Counted from the stretch's first letter, positions 1-6,751 are shown. The stretch: 7,018 nt of DNA from Desulfobacteraceae bacterium (GCA_027353395.1 DAIEHU010000140.1:1-7018), one strand, 5' to 3'. A program made the numbers and translations. The notes: a model not told the origin generated them from the sequence alone.

Positions 1-516
1 ACCTGGAAACAAATCACCCAGGGGAATCTTATTATTGGCGTCAAAGATGTGCCTCAAATTTCAAAAACAGGCGATTGCGCGGGAATGGATGTGACCAGAT
101 GCCAGAAAATAGACGAGAAAATATGCGATCAGAATGACAGCGGGTGCGGTTACACCGTTCAAAATTATCATGCCACCGGCCTCATCCCCCTTGCCGGTTG
201 CTATAACCAGGCCTCTCTCAATACCGGCGCAACATGGACATTCTGCGCGGATGGCAGCAGAATCACTTATCAATCCGGCGCAAACAGGGGAATTCTGGAA
301 TCGGGAAGCGATGTCTGGTGGAATATCCACCGGACATATACTTGTGAGGCCGGGGCGTTGTATGATTTTACCAGCGTACAGCAGCGATCGGCAATACTCG
401 CTACAAAAGCAGTGTCGGAACAAATAGTGCGATCAATAATGGCTGTTGTAATGGGTGTCGCGATCATATTCTTTGGTCTTTCTTGCAATAAATATGATTT
501 AATATCAGAATGTTAA
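1..516 (+). CDS. 3' end of a cysteine-rich, probably exported protein; possibly TraN-like conjugation protein (partial)
   Basis: The frame is open from the first base of the window to a TAA at 514-516, so the true start lies outside; an internal GTG at 49 is not a convincing start. The 171 visible residues carry seven cysteines in the first 115 (about 26, 34, 42, 49, 67, 82, 115), with many Gly, Asn and aromatic residues. This pattern fits a disulfide-bonded extracytoplasmic protein. A segment reading WWNIHRTYTC near residues 106-115 and the following YDF-SVQQR stretch recall the C-terminal part of F-type TraN mating-pair stabilisation proteins, but I recognise this by general resemblance only. 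The last 35-45 residues end in a hydrophobic stretch unlike the rest and may come from a frameshift. Alternatives are an uncharacterised surface protein or a decayed gene. The coding assignment is fairly safe; the family is not. Confidence 0.45.
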   Translation, partial: TWKQITQGNLIIGVKDVPQISKTGDCAGMDVTRCQKIDEKICDQNDSGCGYTVQNYHATGLIPLAGCYNQASLNTGATWTFCADGSRITYQSGANRGILESGSDVWWNIHRTYTCEAGALYDFTSVQQRSAILATKAVSEQIVRSIMAVVMGVAIIFFGLSCNKYDLISEC

Positions 517-523
517 GTTCTTG

Positions 524-667
524 ATGACTTCACAGAAAGTTGAGTTAACATGTTGTCCCGTTTTTGGGGTCCAGTATAGAATACCGATTTATCAGGCATT
601 GACAGAGAATGGCTACAAAACTAAAATAGTACCGGATCAGATCCAATTGAAATTATTCGATTTTTAA
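524..667 (+). CDS. Possible 47-residue hypothetical protein
   Basis: An ATG at 524 opens a 47-codon frame ending at TAA 665-667. It begins just after the stop of the upstream partial gene and in a different frame from it. The predicted peptide has ordinary composition (MTSQKVELTCCPVFG near its start, QIQLKLFDF at its end), a paired cysteine and no membrane segment. I recognise no family. No good ribosome binding site precedes the ATG. The frame is open back only to a stop at 500-502, so this could be the remnant of a longer gene rather than an intact small one. Its place between a possible mobile-element gene and a tRNA is where decayed fragments are common. Confidence 0.2.
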   Translation: MTSQKVELTCCPVFGVQYRIPIYQALTENGYKTKIVPDQIQLKLFDF

Positions 668-680
668 CCGGATTCTACTG

Positions 681-713
681 AAATGGTTTATCGCTTATTT
701 TCGTAAACCATTT
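681..713. terminator. Perfect 10-bp hairpin, possible terminator between the left-end gene and the tRNA
   Basis: The arms AAATGGTTTA (681-690) and TAAACCATTT (704-713) are perfectly complementary around a 13-base loop. On the plus strand the right arm is followed by ATTTTAT, so it could end transcription coming from the left-end gene. On the minus strand it lies 7 bases beyond the tRNA CCA end but has no T-tract after it. The stem is AT-rich with only two G-C pairs, so it would be weak. It could instead mark a tRNA 3' processing region or an element end. Confidence 0.4.
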
Positions 714-720
714 ATTTTAT

Positions 721-797
<77 letters not shown>

Positions 798-813
798 AAT
801 TTTTTTGAAACTC

Positions 814-842
814 CAGATAACATGATTTGTTTTTTTTGTCCA
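814..842 (-). promoter_or_regulatory. Probable promoter of the tRNA-Arg gene
   Basis: On the minus strand TGGACA (842-837, five of six matches to the sigma-70 -35 box) is followed after exactly 17 bases by TATCTG (819-814). That -10 box is preceded by TGT, an extended -10 motif. Transcription would start near 807, leaving a leader of about ten bases before the tRNA 5' end at 797. Spacing and position are good; the -10 box itself is only a fair match. Confidence 0.5.
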
Positions 843-851
843 TATCAAATA

Positions 852-860
852 TGCTACACT
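852..860 (+). promoter_or_regulatory. Probable extended -10 promoter of rpoH
   Basis: TGCTACACT contains the extended -10 TGn followed by TACACT, a four-of-six match to TATAAT. The -35 position (about 832-837) is a T-tract with no good box, which is common when an extended -10 is present. Transcription would start near 867, about 33 bases before the rpoH start. No CTTGAAA plus CCCCAT-type pair at sigma-32 spacing is visible, so self-regulation by RpoH at this site is not supported. Confidence 0.45.
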
Positions 861-899
861 TGGTTTAAAAAAAATCACTGACAATGCTTAAAAAACGAT

Positions 900-1904
900 A
901 TGGTTGATATTATAATGGATGATGAAAAGAAAAAACCGGTTGACCCGGCTGGAAAAGAGCGTATCGATAACAGGAAAAAAAGCAAAAAAAAGCCGATTAA
1001 TAATTTAACGGCGGATCAGCCTGGGAAAAAGCCGAGGTCAGACAGCGGGAAAAGTCTTGTCGGGTATGACCCGCTTCAGCGGTATTTATCGGAAATCAAT
1101 CAATACCGGCTTCTGACGCGGGAAGAGGAAATTGAGCTTGGCAGAAGGATTACCGAAGACGGGGATCCGGATGCTGCATTTATGATGGCCACTTCCAATT
1201 TGCGTCTGGTGGTCAAGATTGCCCTGGAATTTCAGCGCATATGGATGCAGAACCTGCTGGATTTGATTCAGGAGGGCAATATCGGCCTGATGCATGCGGT
1301 GCAAAAGTTTGATCCCTATAAAAATGTCAAGTTTTCTTATTATGCATCTTTCTGGATTAAAGCCTATATCCTGAAATTTATCATGGACAACTGGCGTCTG
1401 GTGAAAATCGGCACCACCCAAGGCCAGCGAAAGCTCTTTTTCAAGCTCAAAAAGGAAAAACAGCAGCTCATTGATGAGGGGTTTGTGCCGCATACCAAGC
1501 TGCTTTCAGACCGGCTCGGCGTGTCGGAAAAGGAAGTCATGGAGATGGACCAGCGGTTAGATGGCTGGGATGTTTCGCTGGATGCGCCGCTTAAAGAGGA
1601 TTCAGACACGGAGCGAAGTGAGTTTCTGAGTTCTGGCGAAGCGTCCATCGAGAGCCAGATGGCGAAAAAGCAGATCGAATCCTTGCTGAAAGAAAACGTG
1701 GCGGTATTCCGAAAGCAGTTGACGGAAAGAGAACTGGAAATTTTCGATATGCGCATTTTTACGGACACCCCCATGACATTGCAGGATATCGGGGATAAAT
1801 ACAATATTTCAAGAGAACGGGTGCGCCAGCTTGAAAAAAGCATTATAAAAAAAATGAAAACATTTTTTAAAGATCAGATACCGGATTTTGATTTATATGA
1901 ATGA
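900..1904 (+). CDS. rpoH: RNA polymerase sigma factor RpoH (sigma-32 family, heat shock)
   Basis: The 334-residue product directs RNA polymerase to heat-shock promoters. Region 1.2 starts at about DPLQRYL (57-63). Region 2 contains DLIQEGNIGLMHAV (121-134) and the DNA-melting and -10 recognition part ending in NWRLVKIGTT (164-173). It is followed directly by QRKLFFKLK (176-184), which matches the RpoH box QRKLFFNLR and separates this from RpoD. Region 4.2 is a helix-turn-helix at 292-319 with the hallmark SRERVRQLEK. E. coli RpoH is 284 residues; the extra length is mainly a lysine-rich N-terminal tail of about 55 residues. The start is uncertain: ATG 900 and ATG 915 are in frame and neither has a clear Shine-Dalgarno. 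It is transcribed away from the tRNA and ends 138 bases before the TPR gene, so read-through into that gene is possible. Confidence 0.92.
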   Translation: MVDIIMDDEKKKPVDPAGKERIDNRKKSKKKPINNLTADQPGKKPRSDSGKSLVGYDPLQRYLSEINQYRLLTREEEIELGRRITEDGDPDAAFMMATSNLRLVVKIALEFQRIWMQNLLDLIQEGNIGLMHAVQKFDPYKNVKFSYYASFWIKAYILKFIMDNWRLVKIGTTQGQRKLFFKLKKEKQQLIDEGFVPHTKLLSDRLGVSEKEVMEMDQRLDGWDVSLDAPLKEDSDTERSEFLSSGEASIESQMAKKQIESLLKENVAVFRKQLTERELEIFDMRIFTDTPMTLQDIGDKYNISRERVRQLEKSIIKKMKTFFKDQIPDFDLYE

Positions 1905-2042
1905 CGCCTTCACAAAAGTCCCATTCCGTCTGTTTCTGGTTTTTTTTAAGATTGCGTCAGGTCGCGCAAATGTTTTTGGCTTATCGGAATATAAGAGGGA
2001 TCATAAATATTTGGATGTGTTGGACTGGGATAAACGATTATC

Positions 2043-3827
2043 ATGATGAAAACGATAAAAATGAAAACGATCGGGTCAGTGGTTGCTGTTTTAGCAGGAT
2101 GCGCCTTTATGCTGGGTGGGTGCGGTTTTATGCAGCGGCATCTGAATTGGCCGGCGGAAGAAAGTCATGTAAAAGATCAGCAGCCGATGGAAGACCAGCA
2201 GCCTGGTTCGCAGCCGGTTGTGGCGGAAAACAGCAAGAGCAACAGTTATTTTTTGTTTCTGGAATCCCAGGCGTTGAAAAATCAGGGACGGCTGGACGAA
2301 TCCATCGATTTAATGAAAATGGCCGTCGACAGCGAACCGGATTCGCTTTATTTGAAGACGGAGCTGGCCATCCTGTATCTCTACAAGAAAGACAATGAAA
2401 ACGCCTTAAAGGTGGTTGATGAGATACTGGCCAAGAACCCCAATTCCGTTGATGCATTGATCATGGCCGCCACCATCAAAAAGACCCAGAATAAGGATGC
2501 GGATGTCAAGAATCTCTACGAAAGGGTGTTGACAAATGATCCCACTCGAAAAAGCGTGTATCCGATACTGGGGAAAATGTACTTTGCCGAAGGGAACATG
2601 GACAAGGCGTTTCATATATATAAGCAAATGATTGAACGCTTTCCGGATGATTATGTAGGATATTATTATATCGGAGAAATCTATGCGGTTCAGGGTAAAT
2701 ATGACAAGGCGGAGGCGGCTTTTCTAAAAACCCTGACGTTTGTCCCGTCCCTGGTGGAAAGCCGTCTGGAACTGGTGAAGCTATACAAGTTGACCCGGCA
2801 AAAGAATAAAGAGATCGCGATGTATGAGGAGATATTGAAGCAATATCCTGACAACATCACGGTCGCCATAGAACTGGGCCTTTTATACCATTCAACAAAT
2901 CCTGCGGCGGCGGAATACATATTTAAAAGCCTGGGCGAAAGGAGCCGTAAGGACGCCAATGTAATTGGAACGGTCATACAGTATCTGGTGCTCCAGAAGC
3001 GGATTGATGATGCGATCGTTGCCCTTGAAGGCATGTCGCACGGAGCCCCTGAAAGTTCAGAAATCGCTTATGCCGCCGGTATTGTTTATCATGAAAAGGG
3101 TAATACCGAAATGGCGTTGCGGAATTTTGGGGCCGTATCGCCCAATTCCCGATTTTATCAAAACGCGGTGGTTCACATCGCGGTCATCTTGTATACCAGC
3201 AAAGAGTTTGATAAAGGGATTGAGTTCTTGGAATCGGCCATGCTGGACCTTGCAGATACGGATAAGGTCGCGGTCATTCCCTATTTGACCAGTTTTTACA
3301 AGGAAAGGGGGCGGTTGGACGACGCTGTTTCATTAATTCAGGAAGGGCTTGAAATCGATCCTGCTAATACCGATCTCATGCTGGAGCTGGGTATTATTTA
3401 TGATAAACAGGGCAAGACGGATAAAGCCATTGAACAGATGAAAGCCGTTATCGCTATAGACGCCGAGCAGCCGGATGCATTGAATTATCTGGGATATACC
3501 TATGCGGACAAAGGAATTCTTCTGGATGAGGCGGAAGCCATGATCCGGAAAGCGCTGGGAAAGAAGCCGGATAATGGCTATATCCTGGACAGTCTGGGCT
3601 GGGTGTATTACAAAAAGGGGCTTTTTGACCAGGCGCTGGCCGAGCTTTTGAAATCGGTGAAGCTCATACCGGATGACCCGGTAATTCTGGAGCATCTGGG
3701 GGATATTTATCTGAAGATGAATCAACCGGGCAAGGCCCTTGAGTATTATCAGCGGTCACTTTCCGTTAGAAAAACCGATAACAGCGGTCTGAAGAAAAAA
3801 ATTCAATCGTTGAAGCAGCATAAATAA
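2043..3827 (+). CDS. TPR-repeat outer-membrane lipoprotein, LbcA (PA4667)-like
   Basis: This 594-residue protein begins with a basic, hydrophobic signal peptide ending in the lipobox LGGC (Cys27). Residue +2 is Gly, not Asp, which points to outer-membrane sorting. After a polar Gln/Pro/Ser-rich linker (about 28-65), degenerate tetratricopeptide repeats fill about 68-585. The C-terminal part holds the distinctive set LNYLGYTYADKG (480-491), DNGYILDSLGW (510-520) and EHLGDIY (550-556), which I associate with the Pseudomonas PA4667/LbcA type, an outer-membrane scaffold for the CtpA periplasmic protease and of similar length. The gene beside it encodes a LolB-like lipoprotein, as in Pseudomonas. 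No CtpA gene is in the window, so the partner is inferred. ATG codons at 2043 and 2046 both fit; the only upstream purine-rich stretch is a weak GGGA near 2027-2030. A TATAAG at 1990-1995 could be a -10 box but lacks a -35. Confidence 0.85.
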   Translation: MMKTIKMKTIGSVVAVLAGCAFMLGGCGFMQRHLNWPAEESHVKDQQPMEDQQPGSQPVVAENSKSNSYFLFLESQALKNQGRLDESIDLMKMAVDSEPDSLYLKTELAILYLYKKDNENALKVVDEILAKNPNSVDALIMAATIKKTQNKDADVKNLYERVLTNDPTRKSVYPILGKMYFAEGNMDKAFHIYKQMIERFPDDYVGYYYIGEIYAVQGKYDKAEAAFLKTLTFVPSLVESRLELVKLYKLTRQKNKEIAMYEEILKQYPDNITVAIELGLLYHSTNPAAAEYIFKSLGERSRKDANVIGTVIQYLVLQKRIDDAIVALEGMSHGAPESSEIAYAAGIVYHEKGNTEMALRNFGAVSPNSRFYQNAVVHIAVILYTSKEFDKGIEFLESAMLDLADTDKVAVIPYLTSFYKERGRLDDAVSLIQEGLEIDPANTDLMLELGIIYDKQGKTDKAIEQMKAVIAIDAEQPDALNYLGYTYADKGILLDEAEAMIRKALGKKPDNGYILDSLGWVYYKKGLFDQALAELLKSVKLIPDDPVILEHLGDIYLKMNQPGKALEYYQRSLSVRKTDNSGLKKKIQSLKQHK

Positions 3828-3832
3828 GGAGA
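3826..3832 (+). promoter_or_regulatory. Ribosome binding site that fixes the TTG start at 3843
   Basis: AAGGAGA starts inside the TAA stop of the TPR gene and lies 10 bases before the TTG at 3843. The next in-frame ATG (3879) has no comparable site and would remove the basic part of the signal peptide. Placement over the upstream stop suggests translational coupling. Confidence 0.6.
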
Positions 3833-3842
3833 CCTTCTAAAT

Positions 3843-4619
3843 TTGGCTTGCGTAAAAGGCCGCCTTGCCTTTCTATTGATGGCTATTCTGTTGCTGCCTG
3901 CCTGCCATAAGATGGTCGGGCGGGAGCCGGGGTTTGTGTTTCCGGAATCCGCTTCGGAGGTCCAGCGCATTTTGTCGCTTATAAAGGCCAGAAATGATTC
4001 GGCCCGTTCTTTCAAAGGAATCGGTAAAATATCGGTGTGGGACCAAAATGGCTCCACGACGTCTCGAGCGGCATGGGCGGGAGCCATGGATGGCAGACTT
4101 CGCATTGAATTTCTGGCCTTGCCCGGTCAGCCGGTGGCGAAATTCATCTATGACGGCGAAAATTATTATTTTTTGTCCCAGGCGGATCAGCGGTCGTATC
4201 AAAAATCCTGCAGAGACCCGCTGCTGACACAGGTAGCTGGTGTGCCCATCCGTGTCAGCGAAGTGGTTGAACTTCTTGCAGGCGGCATTCCGATCTACGC
4301 CCATGACTCGATTGCTATGGAACCGCTGACATCCCATGCAGGATACGTGCTGATTTTTAAAAAAACATGGCTGGGGGTGGTGCAGAAGATTTATTTGGAT
4401 CCATCCCGGACGGTTGTTGAAAAAGTTGAAGTATATAAATGGTGGAAAAAGGTTTATCAGGCGGTGTTTGGCGATGTCCGGCCCGTGAATGGCCAGCCGG
4501 TTCCATTTGATTTGACCATTTCAAACGGACGAAGTCAGGGGTTCCGCGTCATCATTGACAGGTTCTGGGAGGATGCCCCGGTTCCGCCGTCCATGTTTTC
4601 TTTGTGCCCCGGTGATTGA
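3843..4619 (+). CDS. LolB/DUF4292-like outer-membrane lipoprotein
   Basis: The 258-residue product has a short basic N-terminus (K5, R7), a hydrophobic core and the lipobox LPAC (Cys21), so it should be lipidated and exported. The mature part runs through SFKGIGKISVW (about 55-65), a beta-rich segment with RLRIEFLALPGQPVAKFIYDG (split across about 85-105) and a YYF strand. It then has an EVVELLAGGIP helix and a C-terminal segment ending near PPSMF. This order resembles LolB and DUF4292 proteins, whose open beta-barrel carries lipoproteins or other lipids to the outer membrane. LolB sequences diverge greatly, so the fold is more certain than the role. Translation starts at a TTG 15 bases after the TPR gene. 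Neighbouring a TPR lipoprotein supports the LolB-type reading. It could serve lipoprotein insertion in an organism lacking a standard LolB. Confidence 0.65.
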   Translation: MACVKGRLAFLLMAILLLPACHKMVGREPGFVFPESASEVQRILSLIKARNDSARSFKGIGKISVWDQNGSTTSRAAWAGAMDGRLRIEFLALPGQPVAKFIYDGENYYFLSQADQRSYQKSCRDPLLTQVAGVPIRVSEVVELLAGGIPIYAHDSIAMEPLTSHAGYVLIFKKTWLGVVQKIYLDPSRTVVEKVEVYKWWKKVYQAVFGDVRPVNGQPVPFDLTISNGRSQGFRVIIDRFWEDAPVPPSMFSLCPGD

Positions 4620-4631
4620 CGGAGATTTTTT

Positions 4632-5804
4632 ATGGCACAATCCAGCCATCGGGTTTCTCTGGAAAAATTGCGCGGTATGCTGGATGCCCGGGAGTCAGCA
4701 GTTTTATCCGGGCAGGCGACGAAAAGCGTTGATGGGGTGCGCCGACACCCTGAGGAACGCCTGAATAGCGATTACCGTCAGCATTTCGCCGTGGACGTGG
4801 ATCGTATCCTGCATTCCATGGCCTATACCCGCTATTTTGACAAAACCCAGGTTTTTTATCTGATCAAAAATGACCATATCACCCATCGCATGTTGCATGT
4901 GCAGCTGGTGTCCAAGGTCGCCAGAACCATCGGCCGGTTTCTCGGTTTAAACGAAGACCTGATTGAGGCCATTGCCATCGGTCATGATATCGGACATCCC
5001 CCCTTTGGCCATGACGGGGAAAAAATTCTGTCGGATATTTGCAGCCGCCACGGCATCGGTCAGTTTCATCATAATGTAGAGAGTGTTCATTTTCTGGATA
5101 AGGTGGAGCGGCAGGGCCGGGGATGGAATCTGTGCCTTCAGACCCTGGACGGGATTCTATGCCATGACGGCGAGGTCCACAACCAACGGATGGAACCGGT
5201 CTTACGCAAAGGATTTGCCGGTCATGAATCTGAAATACAGCGAAAAATATCCGGAGAACCAGTGACGCTTGCGCCCATGTCCCTGGAAGGGTGCGTGGTC
5301 CGGTTTGCCGATACGGTCAGCTATATTGGCAGGGATATCGAGGACGCCATCCGGCTGGGCCTCATCCGGCGCAGCGATCTGCCTGAAAAAAGCGTGGCCT
5401 GTCTGGGAAATACCAACGGCCAGATCGTTTATGCACTTGTGACTGACATTATTTTAAGCAGTCATCAGAACCCCTTCATCGCCTTCAGCCCTGAAGTTTC
5501 AGAAGCCTTAAAGCTGTTGAAGGATTTCAATTATGAACGGATCTACATGAATCCGGTGATCAAAAAGGATCTGGTCCGAATCCGGAGTTTGTATGAGATG
5601 ATGTACGAGCGGTTTCTGGATGATATTGCGGCCCATAATCACGCCTCCCCGATTTTCAAAGGCGCGATTGCACCCATGACCGATGCGTATATGGACGCCC
5701 ATTGTCCGGAGGAAATCGTCAGGGATTTTATCGCTGGCATGACCGATCAGTATTTTCTCAGACTCTCTCCCGAAGGACTGCGTCCGGAATTTCAAAGCAT
5801 CTGA
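4632..5804 (+). CDS. HD-domain deoxynucleoside triphosphate triphosphohydrolase (dGTPase-like)
   Basis: This 390-residue cytoplasmic protein belongs to the dGTPase branch of the HD superfamily, which splits dNTPs to deoxynucleosides and tripolyphosphate and so limits dNTP pools. The N-terminal part has the family pattern of DVDRILHSMAYTRYFDKTQVF (spread over 55-75). The metal site can be read as H89 in THRMLHV, H118 and D119 in HDIGHPPFGHDGE (118-130) and D227 in RFADTVSYIGRDIEDA (224-239). H147/E150 and H178 lie where the catalytic and pocket residues are usually found. All four metal ligands are present, so it should be active. The segment before the first histidine differs from the usual RTRLTHSLEV, which places it in a diverged subfamily; whether it prefers dGTP is unknown. 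ATG 4632 has GGAG at 4621-4624, seven bases upstream, 12 bases after the previous stop. Confidence 0.88.
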   Translation: MAQSSHRVSLEKLRGMLDARESAVLSGQATKSVDGVRRHPEERLNSDYRQHFAVDVDRILHSMAYTRYFDKTQVFYLIKNDHITHRMLHVQLVSKVARTIGRFLGLNEDLIEAIAIGHDIGHPPFGHDGEKILSDICSRHGIGQFHHNVESVHFLDKVERQGRGWNLCLQTLDGILCHDGEVHNQRMEPVLRKGFAGHESEIQRKISGEPVTLAPMSLEGCVVRFADTVSYIGRDIEDAIRLGLIRRSDLPEKSVACLGNTNGQIVYALVTDIILSSHQNPFIAFSPEVSEALKLLKDFNYERIYMNPVIKKDLVRIRSLYEMMYERFLDDIAAHNHASPIFKGAIAPMTDAYMDAHCPEEIVRDFIAGMTDQYFLRLSPEGLRPEFQSI

Positions 5805-5809
5805 TGGAC

Positions 5810-5813
5810 GGAG
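5810..5813 (+). promoter_or_regulatory. Ribosome binding site for the GTG start at 5818
   Basis: GGAG lies four bases before the GTG at 5818, a short spacing but the only candidate. The resulting N-terminus MYEQRTYRHF matches the usual beginning of UPF0280 proteins, and the next in-frame ATG would remove 56 residues. Confidence 0.5.
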
Positions 5814-5817
5814 ACCG

Positions 5818-6540
5818 GTGTACGAACAGCGGACATATCGGCATTTCATTCAAAAAGAGCATCTGGTATCCTTTCAAGTCACGGTCAAGGAAACAGATTT
5901 GTGGATTTGCGCTGACAGGCCGCTTGCGGATGAGGCCAAAGCAGTTGTGCTGACGGTCAGGGGATATCTTGAGTCCTATATTGAGATGTATCCTCAGTTT
6001 TTAAAAACACTGGTTCCTTGGCGTATCCCAGGCCCGGCTCCCCTGATTGTGAAGGCAATGGCGGATGCAGGCGCCATTGCCGGTGTCGGGCCCATGGCCG
6101 CTGTGGCCGGTGCCGTGGCGGAGGCTGTAGGCAAGGAACTGATGGCGATTTCGGACGAAGTCATTGTGGAAAATGGCGGGGATATTTTTATCAAATTGAA
6201 CCGTCTCTGCAATTGTGCGATTGCCGCCGGCAAATCGCCTTTAAGTATGCGTTTCGGCATACGGCTGGATGCGACAAAAGCGCCCATCGGGGTATGCACC
6301 TCATCGGCAACCGTCGGCCATTCGCTCAGTTTTGGAAAAGCCGACGCCGTTTGTGTTGTTTCGTCATCATGCGCTCTGGCGGATGCCGCGGCTACCGCCA
6401 TTTGCAACCGGGTGGGCAGTGAAAAGGAAATTGAGCAGGCGATCAACGCCGGGAAATTAATTGATGGCGTTTCAGCCATTGTAGTGATCATGGGCGACAA
6501 GGTCGGCTTCTGGGGTGACGCGGAGCTGGTGCCATTATGA
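5818..6540 (+). CDS. UPF0280 family protein (COG2122, ApbE-related), function unknown
   Basis: The 240-residue product matches the UPF0280 family over its whole length. It has the N-terminal MYEQRTYR with LVSFQVTVKETDL (16-28), then AGVGPMAAVAGAVAEAVG (88-105), VENGGDIF (117-124), GVCTSSATVGHSLSFGKADA (158-177), a following DAAATAI segment and a C-terminal GDKVGFWGDAEL. UPF0280 is distantly related to ApbE flavin transferases; the VENGGD and ADA-type segments recall ApbE nucleotide or flavin contacts. No activity is established to my knowledge, and flavin handling is inference. There is no signal peptide, unlike typical ApbE, so it should be cytoplasmic. It starts with GTG 13 bases after the dNTPase stop and is the last gene of the packed cluster. 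Family members are common in anaerobes and methanogens, consistent with the inferred host. Confidence 0.88.
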   Translation: MYEQRTYRHFIQKEHLVSFQVTVKETDLWICADRPLADEAKAVVLTVRGYLESYIEMYPQFLKTLVPWRIPGPAPLIVKAMADAGAIAGVGPMAAVAGAVAEAVGKELMAISDEVIVENGGDIFIKLNRLCNCAIAAGKSPLSMRFGIRLDATKAPIGVCTSSATVGHSLSFGKADAVCVVSSSCALADAAATAICNRVGSEKEIEQAINAGKLIDGVSAIVVIMGDKVGFWGDAELVPL

Positions 6541-6568
6541 GAAACACAGACGCAAGCGGTTCCTGGGT

Positions 6569-6610
6569 GTTTTTTACGGAAAAAACGGTTGAGTTTTTTT
6601 ATTAAAAAAG
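6569..6610 (+). terminator. A/T-rich overlapping hairpins, possible weak terminator after the cluster
   Basis: GTTTTTT (6569-6575) pairs with AAAAAAC (6580-6586) around ACGG. The same AAAAAAC can instead pair with GTTTTTT (6593-6599) around a six-base loop, and the T-tract 6594-6599 can pair with the A-tract 6604-6609. A T-run follows the second arm. The position, about 30 bases after the UPF0280 stop, suits a terminator, but the stems are almost entirely A-T. Confidence 0.3.
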
Positions 6611-6685
6611 CAAAGATACTGGCACACTTGGCAAGTCTGCACCGGCAGGGCTGTGACTTTGTAACTATTTAATATTATTGCATTT

Positions 6686-6691
6686 TATAAT
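6686..6691 (+). promoter_or_regulatory. Possible -10 box for the LapA-like gene
   Basis: A perfect TATAAT lies 60 bases before the ATG at 6752. No good -35 box is found at 16-18 bases; the closest, TTGTAA (6659-6664), is 21 bases away. The surrounding sequence is AT-rich, so a chance match is possible. The rest of 6541-6751 shows nothing else I can support. Confidence 0.35.
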
Positions 6692-6751
6692 CATGGGCAA
6701 ACGACTGTCCGCTGGTTTTCATGGGTCAATCAAGCATCTGAGGTGTTTCAC

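Noticed and set aside
1..720. Second copy of the tRNA 3' end as an attachment repeat
   Set aside because: No repeat of the 721-745 sequence is visible in this stretch, so no att site is annotated.
805..845. TTGAAA and TCCATAT as a heat-shock (sigma-32) promoter for rpoH
   Set aside because: The two boxes are 28 bases apart, about twice the spacing such promoters need.
1364..1843. A 159-codon minus-strand frame inside rpoH
   Set aside because: It is antisense to conserved sigma regions, has a Ser-rich composition typical of a shadow frame, and has no ribosome site.
1902..1959. Inverted TGACGC/GCGTCA arms and a T8 run after rpoH, as a terminator
   Set aside because: The arms are 46 bases apart and the T-run sits inside the loop, so this does not form an intrinsic terminator.
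1901..2398. A 165-codon plus-strand frame starting at the end of rpoH
   Set aside because: It runs into the TPR gene in another frame, its product is Arg/Gly/Ala-rich and lacks any motif, and the TPR lipoprotein reading with signal peptide and repeats explains the DNA.
5994..6500. A 168-codon minus-strand frame inside the UPF0280 gene
   Set aside because: Its Ala/Ser/Thr-rich product mirrors the Gly/Ala-rich UPF0280 core on the other strand; no family resemblance.
6621..6640. TGGCAC followed by GGC, resembling a sigma-54 promoter
   Set aside because: The GC of the -12 element is two bases too close to the -24 GG, and the second copy (TGGCAA) does not fit either.
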